64,000 bases of DNA from Lottia gigantea (GCF_000327385.1 NW_008708401.1:2690652-2754651); one strand, 5' to 3'; shown: positions 11,918-24,960, numbered from the stretch's first letter. Numbers and translations are program-made. Notes: generated by a model from the sequence alone, not told the origin.

Positions 11918-14900
11918 ATGGCGCTGAGGAATATACAGAAAAACTTATGGCACGCATTTAATGCTTTAGATGTTACAAATTCTGGAAAGGTTCAAAAATC
12001 TCGCTTAAAGGTAATGTAATTCTAAACTATTTCCGATGTCTTATTATTCCTCAAAGATAACACCAAGCCCTAACTATCTGCGTTATTGTTAAAAAAAAAA
12101 TGGGCCAGTCACCGCTAAACGGAACTACAATAGATATACAGTCCGAAACCTACTACACTTGTTGGTCACTAATTTTTTTTACTGCAGTATGTTAACTAAA
12201 GTCTAGCCTGGATTAGATAAAGTATGAGCTGAGAGAGTTTGTTAACATTTGAAACATTTTGCAAACTCTTATTAAAGTCGCAGCAATATCCTGAATACTA
12301 AATACTCTTCAGTACCTGGACATTTCAGCTCTTGGACTTTTTGTATTTTTTTATTCATTTTGTTATCAGTAGATTCATGATATGTGCTATAAAAATATGG
12401 AGCGCTACACAAATTTGCATGTCAGCACTTGAATGAGATGCAAACTTACAGCCACTAATAATCAAGCACATGTCAATCAAATTGTTGTATAAATGCAGAC
12501 CTTAAAAAGTATATAATTGAAAGTAAAGGAATGGGTATGAAGGGTTATAAAACCACTTAGTCTTAAAGAAGGAAGTTGATAAATTTTTAAAAGATTCTAT
12601 ATAGATATAGTAGATCTGTTTTCTTAACAAGGAGATTAACTAATGTATACATATTATACAATTGAAACTTGGAATATACTTGTACTTTCCTTTTATTCGT
12701 TTTATTGAGCTGACTATGAGATATTGCCAAATTGTAAAGATATTCACTTGACCAATTTGTCACAGATAGAATTAAAAATTCAAAAGGTTTTCTTACAAGG
12801 ATATTTATTTGATTTATTATATTTGATCTGTAATCTAACCAATTCAAATAGACTAAGTTAAATACATATACAATTACATTGATGGATAAAAAAATTACAT
12901 GGTTTTAATGCATTTTACAGTTTAAACAAAAATTGGAAATTCAGAAAAGAAACTGCTACCTATGGTGGAAGAAAAACATATCACCCACTCTTACAAGTAG
13001 ACCTAAAAGAAAATGTATCAAATATGCTATTTAAATTATATGTACTAAACTGGCTTTGAGTACAGGATGACATACAGGATACAGTTTAATCAATTTCATA
13101 CATTTCAACATTTGAAATTGTATCCTTTTTGACTTATCCTTAAAGAAATTGTAGCTACTGGGTCATACAGGTGATTCTTCGTGATTTATAGTATTAAAAT
13201 ACAATCAAATTAAAAACTTCCTGAATATAATATCCTTAATGAAGTTGTTTTTGTCTTGAATTGAGTTCATTTGTCTTCCTTCGTTAAACCTTTCTGCACA
13301 GGATATGACAAACCTAAATCAAATGTGCTACTTCGATTATAGGAAGACACACTGAAATGGATTTATATTTGAATATCATTATAGATGATATTATCCTTTT
13401 TTCTTTAATTAATTGTCTTGATTTTGCTTGATTTCAGATAAACTTATGGGCGCTAAGCGTCTTGAATTTGAATTTCTATAAGCACTTTACTGTACATTAG
13501 GTTGGCCCAGCTTTGCCGACCCCTCCCCCTTTCTCAAATGTCTTATCATTCAGTTCCAACATGTCTCTTCCCTCACTCCACCTAATTATTCATAGAAACC
13601 CCACTGAATATACATAGAATTTAACCTAAAAACTGCATAATAAAGACAGATATGGGTAGCAATATCAAACTAGAAAGATTTTGGTGTGTACGAAAAAAAG
13701 ATTTCAAGAACTCGGAAGTTGAAAGTACATCCTTGTTTATTGTTCCTTGATGCAAAAACAGAAATTTATAAAAGAATGTTATTTCTTGACAATTAGAGGT
13801 CAACAATTGACTCATCAGTGACCTCTGATATTTATTCAATATATTATGTAAGGGTATATAAGTTATATCCTGCCTGTGTTTATTATTTGAATTATAGAGA
13901 CACCTAGCTCATCATTAATAATAACTTATATCATACTCTATAGTGTTATAGTGTGACACATGTCTATGCCCTATTCTTCTTTAGCTTCATAACTGTCACT
14001 TTATTATGTATGCATGTCATGTAATATTCTTCCTCTTGTTATTAGGCCCTAGGTTATTCAAACTTTCCAAGTTTATGTTTATGACTTGACTAAAAGAATA
14101 ATGTATACTTATTAAACTTTTTCAATTTAACATATTGTTCAACAGTCAATAGGAATCCATATAAACCTAGGTGTATCACTTAAAAACAAAAAACAAGTTT
14201 GTCTACAATTATGTTAAAGGATGGCATCAAAGGTGACAAGAGTATAAGTTGTAATACCATATTAAAGTTATCTTGACATGGAGATATATACTATGACTCT
14301 ATGACATATAATAGTTAAAATGTGCATGAGGGAAGATGAATAATGTTGATTTCTTCTATTGTCAATTTTCCTTGTTTATTTTTAAAATTGTGAACTTGGG
14401 AACTATTTTTTCATTATAATAAGTAATACAGGATATCTTTGATTGAGCACTCAGCTGTTCAAGTAATCAAGATGAACATATAAGATCTTATTAGATTATG
14501 CAGCAAACATAGATTAAAATCTACATATTGGGACATGTCTCACAATTTAACAAGCTATGCACAAGGCCAATGGATTGTTTGCAGTATAAGCATATACCGG
14601 TATATAAAAGATCAGTTTTTATTGTGCAAAATGACATATTAATATAATACATTTTATATCAGATATGCTACACTATGCAAAGTTAAACAAGTGACATGGC
14701 AAACCAAATTCAAATGTGCTACTTAAGTTATAGGAAGACAACGGTTTTGATCACTGAAATGCATTTTTATTTGAATATCATTATAGATAATATTATCATT
14801 CAGATATCTTGATAAAGTATTGATAATACATTTGACATCAGATATAATATACAAATTTAAATACATATCATATGACAATCTTTCAAATAATATCTATCTA

Positions 14901-17900
14901 GTGCATATTATTTTGTTTTAGATAAGCTTATTTACACACTTGTTTAGCTATCCAAAATGAGGGTTATTCATTTGGTTATAATTTGCCAGTCGTGTCTGAC
15001 TGATTGTTCCAAATGTCAAGATACGATTTTTTACTTATGGTCTTTTTATCAGCACTAATTCATGCTGTTGTCTCCAAAAATAACTCAAATTAACTTGACA
15101 AAGTTAAGAATTAGAAACATAGGAAGAGAGGACAGCCTTAATTCCACAGATTTCCATTTCTAATTCTTCCATATATCACTGGAAAGAAATTATATCTGAT
15201 TGGTAATTCTGTCAGTTAATGTTGTTGGTGGACAAGCTTTTTAACCTCATTGCACACCCACTGTATCCAGCAGTATCGATTCATTCCAATTTATTTTTCT
15301 GTTTAAGGTTCTCAGTAATAATGTTGGACAAGCCTTTGGTAAAGAAAAAACAGAAGAAATTCTCAATGAAAAGGAAGAAAGTGATTTAAGTTTTGAAGAA
15401 TTTTTCAGTGTTTTTGAAGAGAAGGTGTTAAAGGAGGTAGAAGAGTTGAATGTGGAAAATCAGAAGAACAGTGTTGATAAAGTAGAAAACATTTGTTGGT
15501 TGTTGTGTGGAAATAAATATTCGAAACAACTGGAAGAAGATAAAACGAGAGAAGGCAACTTGTCACATGATGATATTTACAAATTGTGGCAAATTTTTAA
15601 CTTTTTCACTGAAATTTGCGCCAATGGACAGTTATTGTTGCCATTGAGAATTGACATCGAAGAAGTACGACGAATTATACAGTTATTATGTCAGACATTA
15701 GGACTTTGTGAATTAGGAAGATGGAAAATTAATAATAATGACGTTGTCTTAGTAGATTTTGTGTCGTTTGTTCATTATATTGAACAGGCTTTCCCAGAAC
15801 CTGGTAATGACCTGTCACAAGGTATTAAAGAGATCAGAAATGATATCCTTCATGATATATTGAAAAAGGTTTGTTATTTGAAGATTAATTCTCTATATTT
15901 ACACATTATCAAGAGGCTTTGTCAAGGATCAAGAATCCAGGAAGACAGAATCGTTTAGAAATCGGTGCATTAAGCATTGCTTCTCATCATTGAAAATCAA
16001 GTAGCTTTCAAATTACATATGTTTACTATATGATTTATGTTTATTATGTTGTAAATGTTTGCATTATGTTGTAAATGTTTGCATTATGTTGTAAATGTTT
16101 GCATTATGTTGTAAATGTTTGCATTATGTTGTAAATGTTTACAATATATTGTAAAAATGTTTACAATATATTGTAAATGTCTATATTTTGTACATTTTTA
16201 CATTACATTATTTATATTTCAGGGTTATTTAGTAAAGTATGGTAATCGTGTGACGACATGGAAAGAAAGATGGTTTATATTGTATTGTAAATGTTTAATG
16301 TACTATACATCACAGTATTTAGGTGGTGGGAAAGAAGAAGATATAGATTCTAAAGGCAATATTGAAATTAATACTGAAACCAAAGTAGAGGTAGGTGCAG
16401 GTTAATGGGTGCATGGTTATTGTAGTTTGATTTTTTTTTTCTTACCACAAAATCTATTTTTATGTTTTCACCTAGGTTTTAGGTCGTTATAATTTGCTCA
16501 ACGGAAAATCCAAGATTTGCTTTCAGCATTGATTATTTTCCCAAAAATGCAGTTGTATTTGGGAGAGTATCAAGTCATTGCAGTTTTTGTTGAGTTCAAA
16601 TATAATATCTTGTTCACATCAATTTAGATTTTCTTTTTTTTTTTATTTTCCCTGAGAAAATAACATGTACCATGTGCACAGAAATCTTTTACTGACTAGA
16701 TTATGCTGGTTTTGTCTTTTTTTTCTCTTGATTTTATAACTTTAAACTAGATATGGTTTTATAGCATGTTTTTATGTATTTATTTTTGCATGGTTTGTGT
16801 TTATTTTAACCTAGTCCATCCCAGATAAACCAGGCAGTAAACCCAACAGATTTTTTGTCAAAGTTCCTGGTAGAAATTATGAGTTATGTGCCCCTGACCT
16901 TCGTTCAAAGAATGAGTGGATCTCAGGTAATAAATGATCAGTAAATAATGCAGATTTTTAAAATGCATGCAACCCTGTGACTTGGTTTTAGAGAGTTCAC
17001 ATAGTTAATATTAATGTATCATTGTATTGGTATATGTATCAGTCAATATAATGTAATCAAGTCCTCTGGTAACCAGTATTTCTAATTAGCAAGTAGATTC
17101 TAATAACTCACTAACTAGGTTCTTTCAGACCCACATCACAGATAGAGGGATTTTTTTTTTTATCTCCAATGGGATATTACTGTAGTCAAAAACATTCATA
17201 TGTTGATTTATTTATATGCTTCTGTTCAGATAGGATCAATTCACTTAAGAAAAATTGCTCCCAAAAAATTATATTATTGTGTGAGGCAACAATGAAAAAG
17301 ACAATGAACCAAGCAAACAATCCAAGGGGAAGCAACTGGTACTTGTAGTTCAGTCCAGAAAAAGTTTTGACAATGTAAATTCAATCTGATTAAATTGCGG
17401 ATCTGGACCCTGTTTCTCAAAAGTCATAAGTGAGGAACTTTACATATCAAAAACAAATACAAGATTGATTGCAAGATATTTTGAGAAACAGGGCCATGAA
17501 TGTCTTGTTTTTGTTTCCTGGTTACTAAACTTATTTGATCTGAGAAGATTCTTTTTTAATCGTAGTTTGTGGAATTTGACCCAATACCATCAAAAGTTGT
17601 TATAAAGTGGTTAACATTAAATTAAGTAAGGACAAAACAAAAATTGGTGCTCTCATAATAAATCAAATTCTGAAAGTTAAAGAGACGTTCTTATTTTAAT
17701 AGCAATCCAGAAAGCAATCAAACATTCTGGAGAAGATTATAATTTCCAGTATCAGTCCTGGATAGAAAGAAAAGAAGAAAGAGAAAATAGAAGGAAAGCT
17801 ACAGCTGAGGATGAATTAAAGAAACAACAAGAACAAGAATTGATTGAAAGACAGAAAAGAGAATTAGAAGAACAGAGATTGGTATGTACAATTTTGATTG

Positions 17901-20067
17901 GATAATATTAAAAAACAAATATGATGGATAGATACTTCAAGAATTTTTGGGCAAGTAGACTCCACAGAATTACCAAGTGGGGCTCACAGCACCACTCATT
18001 TGAGTTACAGAGAGGGGAGGTCAATAATGGGTTAGCCTCAGTTCTATGCAACCCCCCTTTCAACATTCCTCCCACCAATCTTGAAATGTCATTTGTTCAT
18101 CATCAGTTATTTTAAATGTTTCAGACACAAACCATCTCAGCCAAACTTCATCCTGGCGACATCTTAATATCATTTCTATATTTTAGAGAAATCTTCAAGA
18201 TCAAGAATTGTTAGAGAAAAGACGGAAAGAATTAGAGTCTGAGAAACTGGTAGGTAGTTCAATATCATGTCATAGTTTTCATATTGTGTAAGAGTGATAT
18301 TAGATAAATCTCAATGATAGTACTGCTTGTAAGTGCTGTGTTGAGATGGTGCAGACAAGCAATCTAAAACTCTACAATTAGTCATCAAAACAAAAGCTAT
18401 CATAAGTCTTTACCAGAATATTTTGTTACTGTTGGTTAGCGTACTGGAATCTTTACATGATAGCGTTTGCTTGGTTATTCAAACAAAAGGTGGCTGGGGT
18501 TCTTACCTATGTCAGAGTGTGAGAGTCTGTTGACCTTGAATAAATCATTCTTCCTTGTTATTCCAGTCAACCCAGCTGTAAATGCAAAGATAAATAAAAC
18601 AAAACAGCTGGTAGATAGGATCCTCCTGAACCTAACTTTTTATCCTTGTAAAAATATTGTTGTTTTTTTCTTTCTTATTTTTCTTTATCAGAGAACACTT
18701 TGTACTATGTAAGATGTATTTTTCAGGCAAGGGAAGAGATTGAAGCAAAGCTGAAAGAAGAAGAACAATTGAGATTAGCTGAACAGGAAAGATTAAGAGA
18801 ATTACAAGAGATTAAGGCAGATTTAGAGAAATTATTAGAAGACGAGAGGCAAGCCAAACGAGATGAAGAAATTGTCCGAAATCTACAGTCAAGGTAGGCA
18901 TTTATTTTAGGCAATCCAAATCTACTTATAGTACTAGATTGTTTGTTTTAAAGATAGAATATGTTATGCTTTCATTGTGCTCACATTGTATGTAAACCCT
19001 CTAGAATATATAAAATATGAATTTAAAGTGATAAATTGAAGCTTCAGCTTTTGCCCATAAGCAAATTAAGTTATTTCTCTTGTTCTTGATTGAACGTGTG
19101 GGTAGGATATAGATGCTATATTTGAATGGTGCAGCCTTTGGTGCAGTATGAAACTTTTTTGATAGAAAAAGATTTTTTGATTTAGAATATTAGAAGAAGA
19201 ATTTGCTAAGAGAAAAGAATTAGAGAAGATTAAAGAAGAACAAGATAAATTATTGGATGAAGAAAGACATCAAAGAGTAGATTTAGAAAATAAACGTCAA
19301 GAACAGGAACAAATGATCCGAGATGCTCAGATGAAATTAGAAGAGTTAGAGAAGGAAAGAAGTGATGCTGATCTAAAACTCAATGTAAGTAGTATGTTTA
19401 AAAGGGAGGTAACTTCAATATATAAGATTATTAAGTGAGGAATGTAAGGCATTTTCTTACAGGCATAATGTTGGTTACTACTTTTAACTTATGTTAATCT
19501 TTAACACCAATGAATCTAAGAGTAAACCTATATACTTGTACCCCTATATAGTTGTACTTGGTCATCGATGAGAACACTGTTATTTTGTCTAATTGTGCTG
19601 CTCCAAGCCCTGTTCTGTTTAACACCACAAGTTGCAAAAATCTTTCTACAAAGGATTAGGAATATGCCAATGGTTGAAATTGATCTTTGAATGTTTTTTG
19701 ATGTACATTATCCTTTTTCAGGGGCTGACTAATTATTTGGCATCCTTCGTTTCAGTAATATTGTTTGCACACATGGAAACATTTATTATTTAGATTTCTC
19801 TCTGAAAGGTTTTGATATGTTTTATAGGAAGCTATGGAAAAAATGAAAATAGCAGAACAAGAAAGATATAAAATGGAACATAAATTAAAACTGAGAGTAA
19901 CAAATAATTGTGTTGGATTGGCCAGACCGAAATTTGTATCAGACCCTTCTCCTTATACCACACATAGAGGAAAGGGTGCCTTTTCAGAGGCTGATTTTCA
20001 AAAATCACCTGCTAAGGTTGAAAATGATGAGGCTTCTGGTGATGATCTGGGAACAGTTTTTGAATAA
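11918..20067 (+). CDS. SWAP70: SWAP70/DEF6-family PH-domain coiled-coil protein
   Basis: Nine exons join in frame: 11918-12010, 15308-15868, 16223-16390, 16815-16926, 17703-17881, 18187-18249, 18727-18893, 19186-19384, 19828-20067. The product has 593 residues (human SWAP70 585, DEF6 631). It opens with MALRNIQKNLWHAFNALDV, the family start with an EF-hand-like region. Residues 32-218 are the helical N-terminal region. A PH domain spans about 218-316 (GYLVKYGNRVTTWKERWFIL to NEWISAIQKAI). A Glu/Lys/Gln-rich coiled coil fills about 330-545, and the tail contains THRGKGAFSEADF, as in SWAP70. Vertebrate members bind phosphoinositides and F-actin and act in Rac/Rho signalling and cell movement; invertebrates usually have one co-orthologue of SWAP70 and DEF6, so the symbol is approximate. 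The start ATG has A at -3 and G at +4. Confidence 0.93.
13304..13395 (+). repeat. Dispersed repeat in SWAP70 intron 1, copy A
   Basis: This stretch matches 14693-14798 in the same orientation. Shared blocks include TCAAATGTGCTACTT, TATAGGAAGACA and TTTGAATATCATTATAGAT. Copy B has a small insertion after the GAAGACA block. No terminal repeats or coding capacity are visible. Confidence 0.6.
14693..14798 (+). repeat. Dispersed repeat in SWAP70 intron 1, copy B
   Basis: Partner of 13304-13395, about 1.4 kb away in direct orientation. It differs by scattered substitutions and about ten extra bases, so the duplication is not recent. It may be an unnamed dispersed element or an intronic duplication. 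Confidence 0.6.
16043..16184 (+). repeat. 20-bp minisatellite in SWAP70 intron 2
   Basis: The unit ATTATGTTGTAAATGTTTGC occurs almost without change from 16043 to about 16140 (five copies), then continues as two degenerate units of AATATATTGTAAA type. It lies about 40 bases before the acceptor of the PH-domain exon at 16223. An open frame crosses it, but this is intronic and not a gene. Confidence 0.85.
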
Positions 20068-20068
20068 A
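20063..20068 (+). terminator. AATAAA overlapping the SWAP70 stop codon
   Basis: The hexamer contains the TAA stop itself. If used, it would leave a 3' UTR of only some 20-30 bases. A conventional alternative is at 20480-20485. Confidence 0.3.
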
Positions 20069-20783
20069 ATGAACAGTAAACATGACAGATGACAGGGTAC
20101 TACTATGATGTAGTCTTGTGATTTGTTGTTAAAATGAAAATTCAAATGCCTGGTTACCCTACCAATTTACAGAAATTGTAATTCAGATACACATAGCTAC
20201 AATTGAGCTTGATCAGCCCGATTTACCAAATATTTAGACAATATCCATATACCTTGGAAGTTATTATGTGAACTAGGAATTATAGTGTAACAGGGTAAAA
20301 TGAATACATTGAAACTGTACAAACCAGACCTATGTTATCTTCAATACTGCTTTATTTAATTTAAAGCATATTGCTTGTGTTTATGTAAATTAGCACCTGG
20401 ATGAGCACAGATATCTTGCTTAACTATAAAACTTTTATAGTTAAAAGTTGCTAAAACATTTGTAAACAGATTTAAGATAAATAAATATTGTGTTGTATAT
20501 AATATAATAACGTCCATATTTATTTTGCTTTCATATTTTAACATTTTTTAGCAGAGAATTAAAAGTTGTAAAGGTGTAATCATTCAATTTACAAATGTGA
20601 TTTTCCCTCGAAGGAAACTAAAGAAATTATCTAAATTGTTTTAGATATCCTCAGACCATTCTATATGAACATCTTCAACCAAAATTTGTTTTGGTTGTCT
20701 GGAAAATAGTGTCAAATCAACAGCTTTTTCCATCACGGCCTTAATCACTACCTATTATAAGGATATTTCATAAAATTCAGTTA
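20068..20783 (+). other. Probable SWAP70 3' UTR and downstream spacer
   Basis: This AT-rich stretch follows the SWAP70 stop and has no reading frame of note. AATAAA at 20480-20485 is a likely poly(A) signal, giving a 3' UTR of about 420 bases. The duplicated block that flanks the assembly gap begins at about 20784. Confidence 0.5.
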
Positions 20784-21981
20784 CCAACACGTTTTTTAAA
20801 CTTGAGGACAATTAGTTTGACTCTTTATTCAAATCATAACAAATTTATTCAAAATAAGTGCTAGAATTGGCAATATATCACATTTACATACAGAGAGTTT
20901 CATATGGTTAATAATGATTAATTCATGTACTTTTTAATATAACTTATAAATAGAAGTGTAAATTGTACATTTTATAAACAGTTGTATGTGTGTACATTCC
21001 ATTTACTTACAAGTTATTAGATCTGATGTTATTATGTTATTTATTTTTATGCCTATATTTGTATTATAATAGTTTTAACTGCAATCTGTTTGATATCATA
21101 TTAGTTTTAACTGCTATCTGTTTGATATCATATTAGTCTTGGCTGCAATCTGTTTGATATCATATTAGTCTTGGCTGCAATCTGTTTGATATCATATTAG
21201 TTTTAACTGCAATCTGTTTGATATCATATTAGTTTTAACTGCTATCTGTTTGATATCATATTAGTCTTGGCTGCAATCTGTTTGATATCATATTAGTTTT
21301 AACTGTAATCTGTTTGATATCATATTAGTTTTAACTGCAATCTGTTTGTTATCATATTAGTTTTAACTGCAATCTGTTTGATATCATATTTGTTTTAACT
21401 GCAATCTGTTTGATATCATATTAGTTTTAACTGCATTCTGTTTGATATCATATTAGTCTTAACTGCAATCTGTTTGATATCATATAAGTTTTAACTGCTA
21501 TCTGTTTGATATCATATTAGTTTTAACTGCTATCTGTTTGATATCATATTAGTTTCAACGGCAATCTGTTTGATATCATATTAGTTTTAACTGCAATTTG
21601 TTTGATATCATATTAGTCTTTGCTGCAATCTGTTTGATATCATATTAGTTTTAACTGTAATCTGCTTGATATCATATTAGTTTTTACTGCAATCTGTTTG
21701 ATATCATATTAGTCTTAACTGCTAACTGTTTGATATCATATTAGTCTTTGCTGCAATTTGTTTGTTATCATATTAGTTTTAATTGCTATCTGCTTGATAT
21801 CATATTAGCTTTAACTGCAGTTTAGTTATAACTGCAATCTGTTTGATAAAACATTTATATAATTTTTCTAGAGAGCTTACAATTCAAAGTCAATCATTAT
21901 TATGTAGGGCTTTGAATTAGGCTGGACCTTTTTGAAAAATCTCTAGTTAAAATGGTATTCAATTTGGTTCTTCTCATGTCG
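20784..21981. repeat. Duplicated block, left copy (contains minisatellite array 1)
   Basis: This block recurs at 22032-24028: about 285 bases of unique left flank, a 32-bp minisatellite, and about 130 bases of unique right flank. It breaks off at the N gap exactly where the right copy continues into new sequence. The unique flanks differ by only a few substitutions and small indels. That pattern suggests two alleles or one misassembled array rather than an old segmental duplication. Confidence 0.85.
21070..21848 (+). repeat. 32-bp minisatellite, array 1 (about 24 units)
   Basis: The unit reads GATATCATATTAGTTTTAACT then GCAATCTGTTT, 32 bases, with GATATC recurring at exact 32-base steps. Variants swap TTTTAACT for TCTTGGCT, GCAATCTG for GCTATCTG, or GATATC for GTTATC. 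The last units are the most diverged, as expected at an array edge. Nothing suggests that it encodes protein. Confidence 0.97.
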
Positions 21982-22031
21982 NNNNNNNNNNNNNNNNNNN
22001 NNNNNNNNNNNNNNNNNNNNNNNNNNNNNNN
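21982..22031. other. Assembly gap (50 N)
   Basis: Exactly fifty unknown bases, probably a placeholder of fixed size. It lies between two copies of the same block, so its true length and even its reality as a gap in the chromosome are in doubt. Confidence 1.
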
Positions 22032-24028
22032 CCACACGTTTCTTAACTTGAGGACAATTAGTTTGACTCTTTATTCATATCATAACAAATTTATTCAAAA
22101 TAAGTGCTAGAATTGGCAATATATCACATTTACATACAAAGAGTTTCATATGGTTAATAATGATTAATTCATGTACTTTTTAATATAACTTATAAATAGA
22201 AGTGTAAATTGTACATTTTATAAACAGTTGTATGTGTGTACATTCCATTTACTTACAAGTTATTAGATCTGATGTTATTATGTTATTTATTTTTATGCCT
22301 ATATTTGTATTATAATAGTTTTAACTGCAATCTGTTTGATATCATATTAGTTTTAACTGCTATCTGTTTGATATCATATTAGTCTTGGCTGCAATCTGTT
22401 TGATATCATATTAGTCTTGGCTGCAATCTGTTTGATATCATATTAGTTTTAACTGCAATCTGTTTGTTATCATATTAGTTTTAACTGCAATCTGTTTGAT
22501 ATCATATTAGTTTTAACTGCAATCTGTTTGATATCATATTAGTCTTTGCTGCAATTTGTTTGTTATCATATTAGTTTTAACTGCAATCTGTTTGATATCA
22601 TATTTGTTTTAACTGCAATCTGTTTGATATCATATTAGTCTTGGCTGCAATCTGTTTGATATCATATTAGTTTTAACTGTAATCTGTTTGATATCATATT
22701 AGTTTTAACTGCTAACTGTTTGATATCATATTAGTCTTTGCTGCAATTTGTTTGTTATCATATTAGTTTTAACTGCAATCTGTTTGATATCATATTTGTT
22801 TTAACTGCAATCTGTTTGATATCATATTAGTTTTAACTGTAATCTGTTTGATATCATATTAGTTTTAACTGCAATCTGTTTGATATCATATTAGTCTTGG
22901 CCGCAATCTGTTTGATATCATATTAGTTTTAACTGTAATCTGTTTGATATCATATTAGTTTTAACTGCAATCTGTTTGTTATCATATTAGTTTTAACTGC
23001 AATCTGTTTGATATCATATTAGTTTTAACTGCAATCTGTTTGATATCATATTAGTTTTAACTGCAATCTGTTTGATATCATATTAGTCTTGGCTGCAATC
23101 TGTTTGATATCATATTAGTTTTAACTGTAATCTGTTTGATATCATATTAGTTTTAACTGCAATCTGTTTGATATCATATTAGTCTTGGCCGCAATCTGTT
23201 TGATATCATATTAGTTTTAACTGTAATCTGTTTGTTATCATATTAGTTTTAACTGCAATCTGTTTGATATCATATTAGTTTTAACTGCAATCTGTTTGAT
23301 ATCATATTAGTCTTGGCTGCAATCTGTTTGATATCATATTAGTTTTAACTGTAATCTGTTTGATATCATATTAGTTTTAACTGCAATCTGTTTGTTATCA
23401 TATTAGTTTTAACTGCAATCTGTTTGATATCATATTTGTTTTAACTGCAATCTGTTTGATATCATATTAGTTTTAACTGCATTCTGTTTGATATCATATT
23501 AGTCTTAACTGCAATCTGTTTGATATCATATAAGTTTTAACTGCTATCTGTTTGATATCATATTAGTTTTAACTGCTATCTGTTTGATATCATATTAGTT
23601 TCAACGGCAATCTGTTTGATATCATATTAGTTTTAACTGCAATTTGTTTGATATCATATTAGTCTTTGCTGCAATCTGTTTGATATCATATTAGTTTTAA
23701 CTGTAATTTGCTTGATATCATATTAGTTTTTACTGCAATCTGTTTGATATCATATTAGTCTTAACTGCTAACTGTTTGATATCATATTAGTCTTTGCTGC
23801 AATTTGTTTGTTATCATATTAGTTTTAATTGCTATCTGCTTGATATCATATTAGCTTTAACTGCAATTTAGTTATAACTGCAATCTGTTTGATAAAACAT
23901 TTATATAATTTTTCTAGAGAGCTTACAATTCAAAGTCAATCATTATTATGTAGGGCTTTGAATTAGGCTGGACCTTTTTGAAAAATCTCTAGTTAAAATG
24001 GTATTCAATTTGGTTTCTTCTCTTGTCG
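22032..24028. repeat. Duplicated block, right copy (contains minisatellite array 2)
   Basis: Same order as 20784-21981: left flank, minisatellite, right flank. It begins abruptly at the gap with sequence matching about 20785 onward. Its right flank continues beyond the point where the left copy is cut by the gap. The array is about twice as long as in the left copy. Confidence 0.85.
22317..23895 (+). repeat. 32-bp minisatellite, array 2 (about 49 units)
   Basis: Same 32-base unit as array 1. The final dozen or so units follow the same variant order as the end of array 1, including the rare TTTCAACGG and ATATAAG variants, so the two arrays share one ancestor and differ mainly by internal gain or loss of units. 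A block of TTTTAACT, TCTTGGCT and GTTATC variants recurs several times in the middle, hinting at multi-unit duplication. Confidence 0.97.
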
Positions 24029-24559
24029 ATGTTAATAAATTTCTAAGAAATAAAATTCTGGTATTTGAATAACTCTTTCAATTTTTATTCATATATGCCC
24101 CTAAAAATTATTGACTTTATCACTTTCTACTTCATCTATATTTTAATAATTGTACATCAGACAATTATTATTATATTTTCAGTAAATTCACCAATAGAAA
24201 TGATACTATTGAAGATTAGTCATCCATAAATAACATACCATATCTAATTTGACTTCCACTATGTTATCATCAGTCATTTTAATCCTACTCTGTGACATGG
24301 GCCAGTGCCTTTATGTATGAGACTCATACGGCCGCATTTGCATGGGGGGCAAAATAGCTGATAGAGACTGATTTCAGCTTCAATTGAGAATTTGTTCTAA
24401 TTTTGCAGGGGGTATATATTTGCACCAGCCCCACCCCCCTATTTACGGGCCATAGTTATAGCCTAATGCTATTTCATTAATTCATATATTGCTGGTTGCT
24501 TAGTTTGACTGAAATTGTATAATTTGTTACATTTTTTTTAATTGAGGATCATTTTTATA
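24029..24559. other. Spacer after minisatellite, no gene seen
   Basis: AT-rich sequence with a short GC-richer patch near 24300-24450. No reading frame, RNA gene or known element is recognisable. Confidence 0.5.
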
Positions 24560-24625
24560 CTCCCACATCTCTCTATGTGGACATATATTGTCGGCACCCC
24601 TTACCGTCCGTCGGTCCGTTTTCAT

Positions 24626-24796
24626 TTGCTTTTAAACGCTCTAAATACTAGATTTTTTGATGGAATAAAATGAAATTTGGTATGTGTATGCATATTCATA
24701 AAACGAAGATCAAGTTCGAATTTAAGCTATTTTCGACAGTGAGAAGCAGAGTTATTGCCCTTGCCCCATATATCTTGAATATGCTATTACTCTCTT
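24626..24796 (+). repeat. Internal direct repeat, copy A
   Basis: First of two about 170-base copies inside the 24560-25234 element, separated from the second by about 165 bases. Differences from copy B are scattered substitutions. Confidence 0.75.
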
Positions 24797-24960
24797 AATT
24801 TTCAAATGGATGTTATTGGACCTAAATCGAAAGGTTTGAGAAAGTTTAGTTTACTTCTGATTAAATTCAAGGCTTTGTCAAGATTCAGGCCTCTTACGTC
24901 AGTTTTGAGGAGTTATCGCCCTTTAACCTCTATATATTAAGTGCTTCTATCAACATTAAT

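Larger units (their letters stand above)
12011..15307 (+). other. Long first intron of SWAP70, no exon seen
   Basis: This 3.3-kb intron is AT-rich and low in CpG. Apart from a diverged pair of direct repeats (13304-13395 and 14693-14798) it holds no recognisable gene or element. Long first introns often carry enhancers, but nothing specific can be read here. Confidence 0.6.

Noticed and set aside
16115-16405. Plus-strand frame starting in the 20-bp minisatellite
   Set aside because: It runs from repeat DNA through an intron acceptor into the PH-domain exon; only the part from 16223 belongs to a gene.
18723-18914. Minus-strand Ser/Leu-rich frame
   Set aside because: It is the complement of the SWAP70 coiled-coil exon, whose Glu/Lys codons read as Ser/Leu in reverse.
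21070-23895. CRISPR-like array
   Set aside because: The 32-base units follow each other directly with no unique spacers, and the genome is animal; it is a minisatellite.
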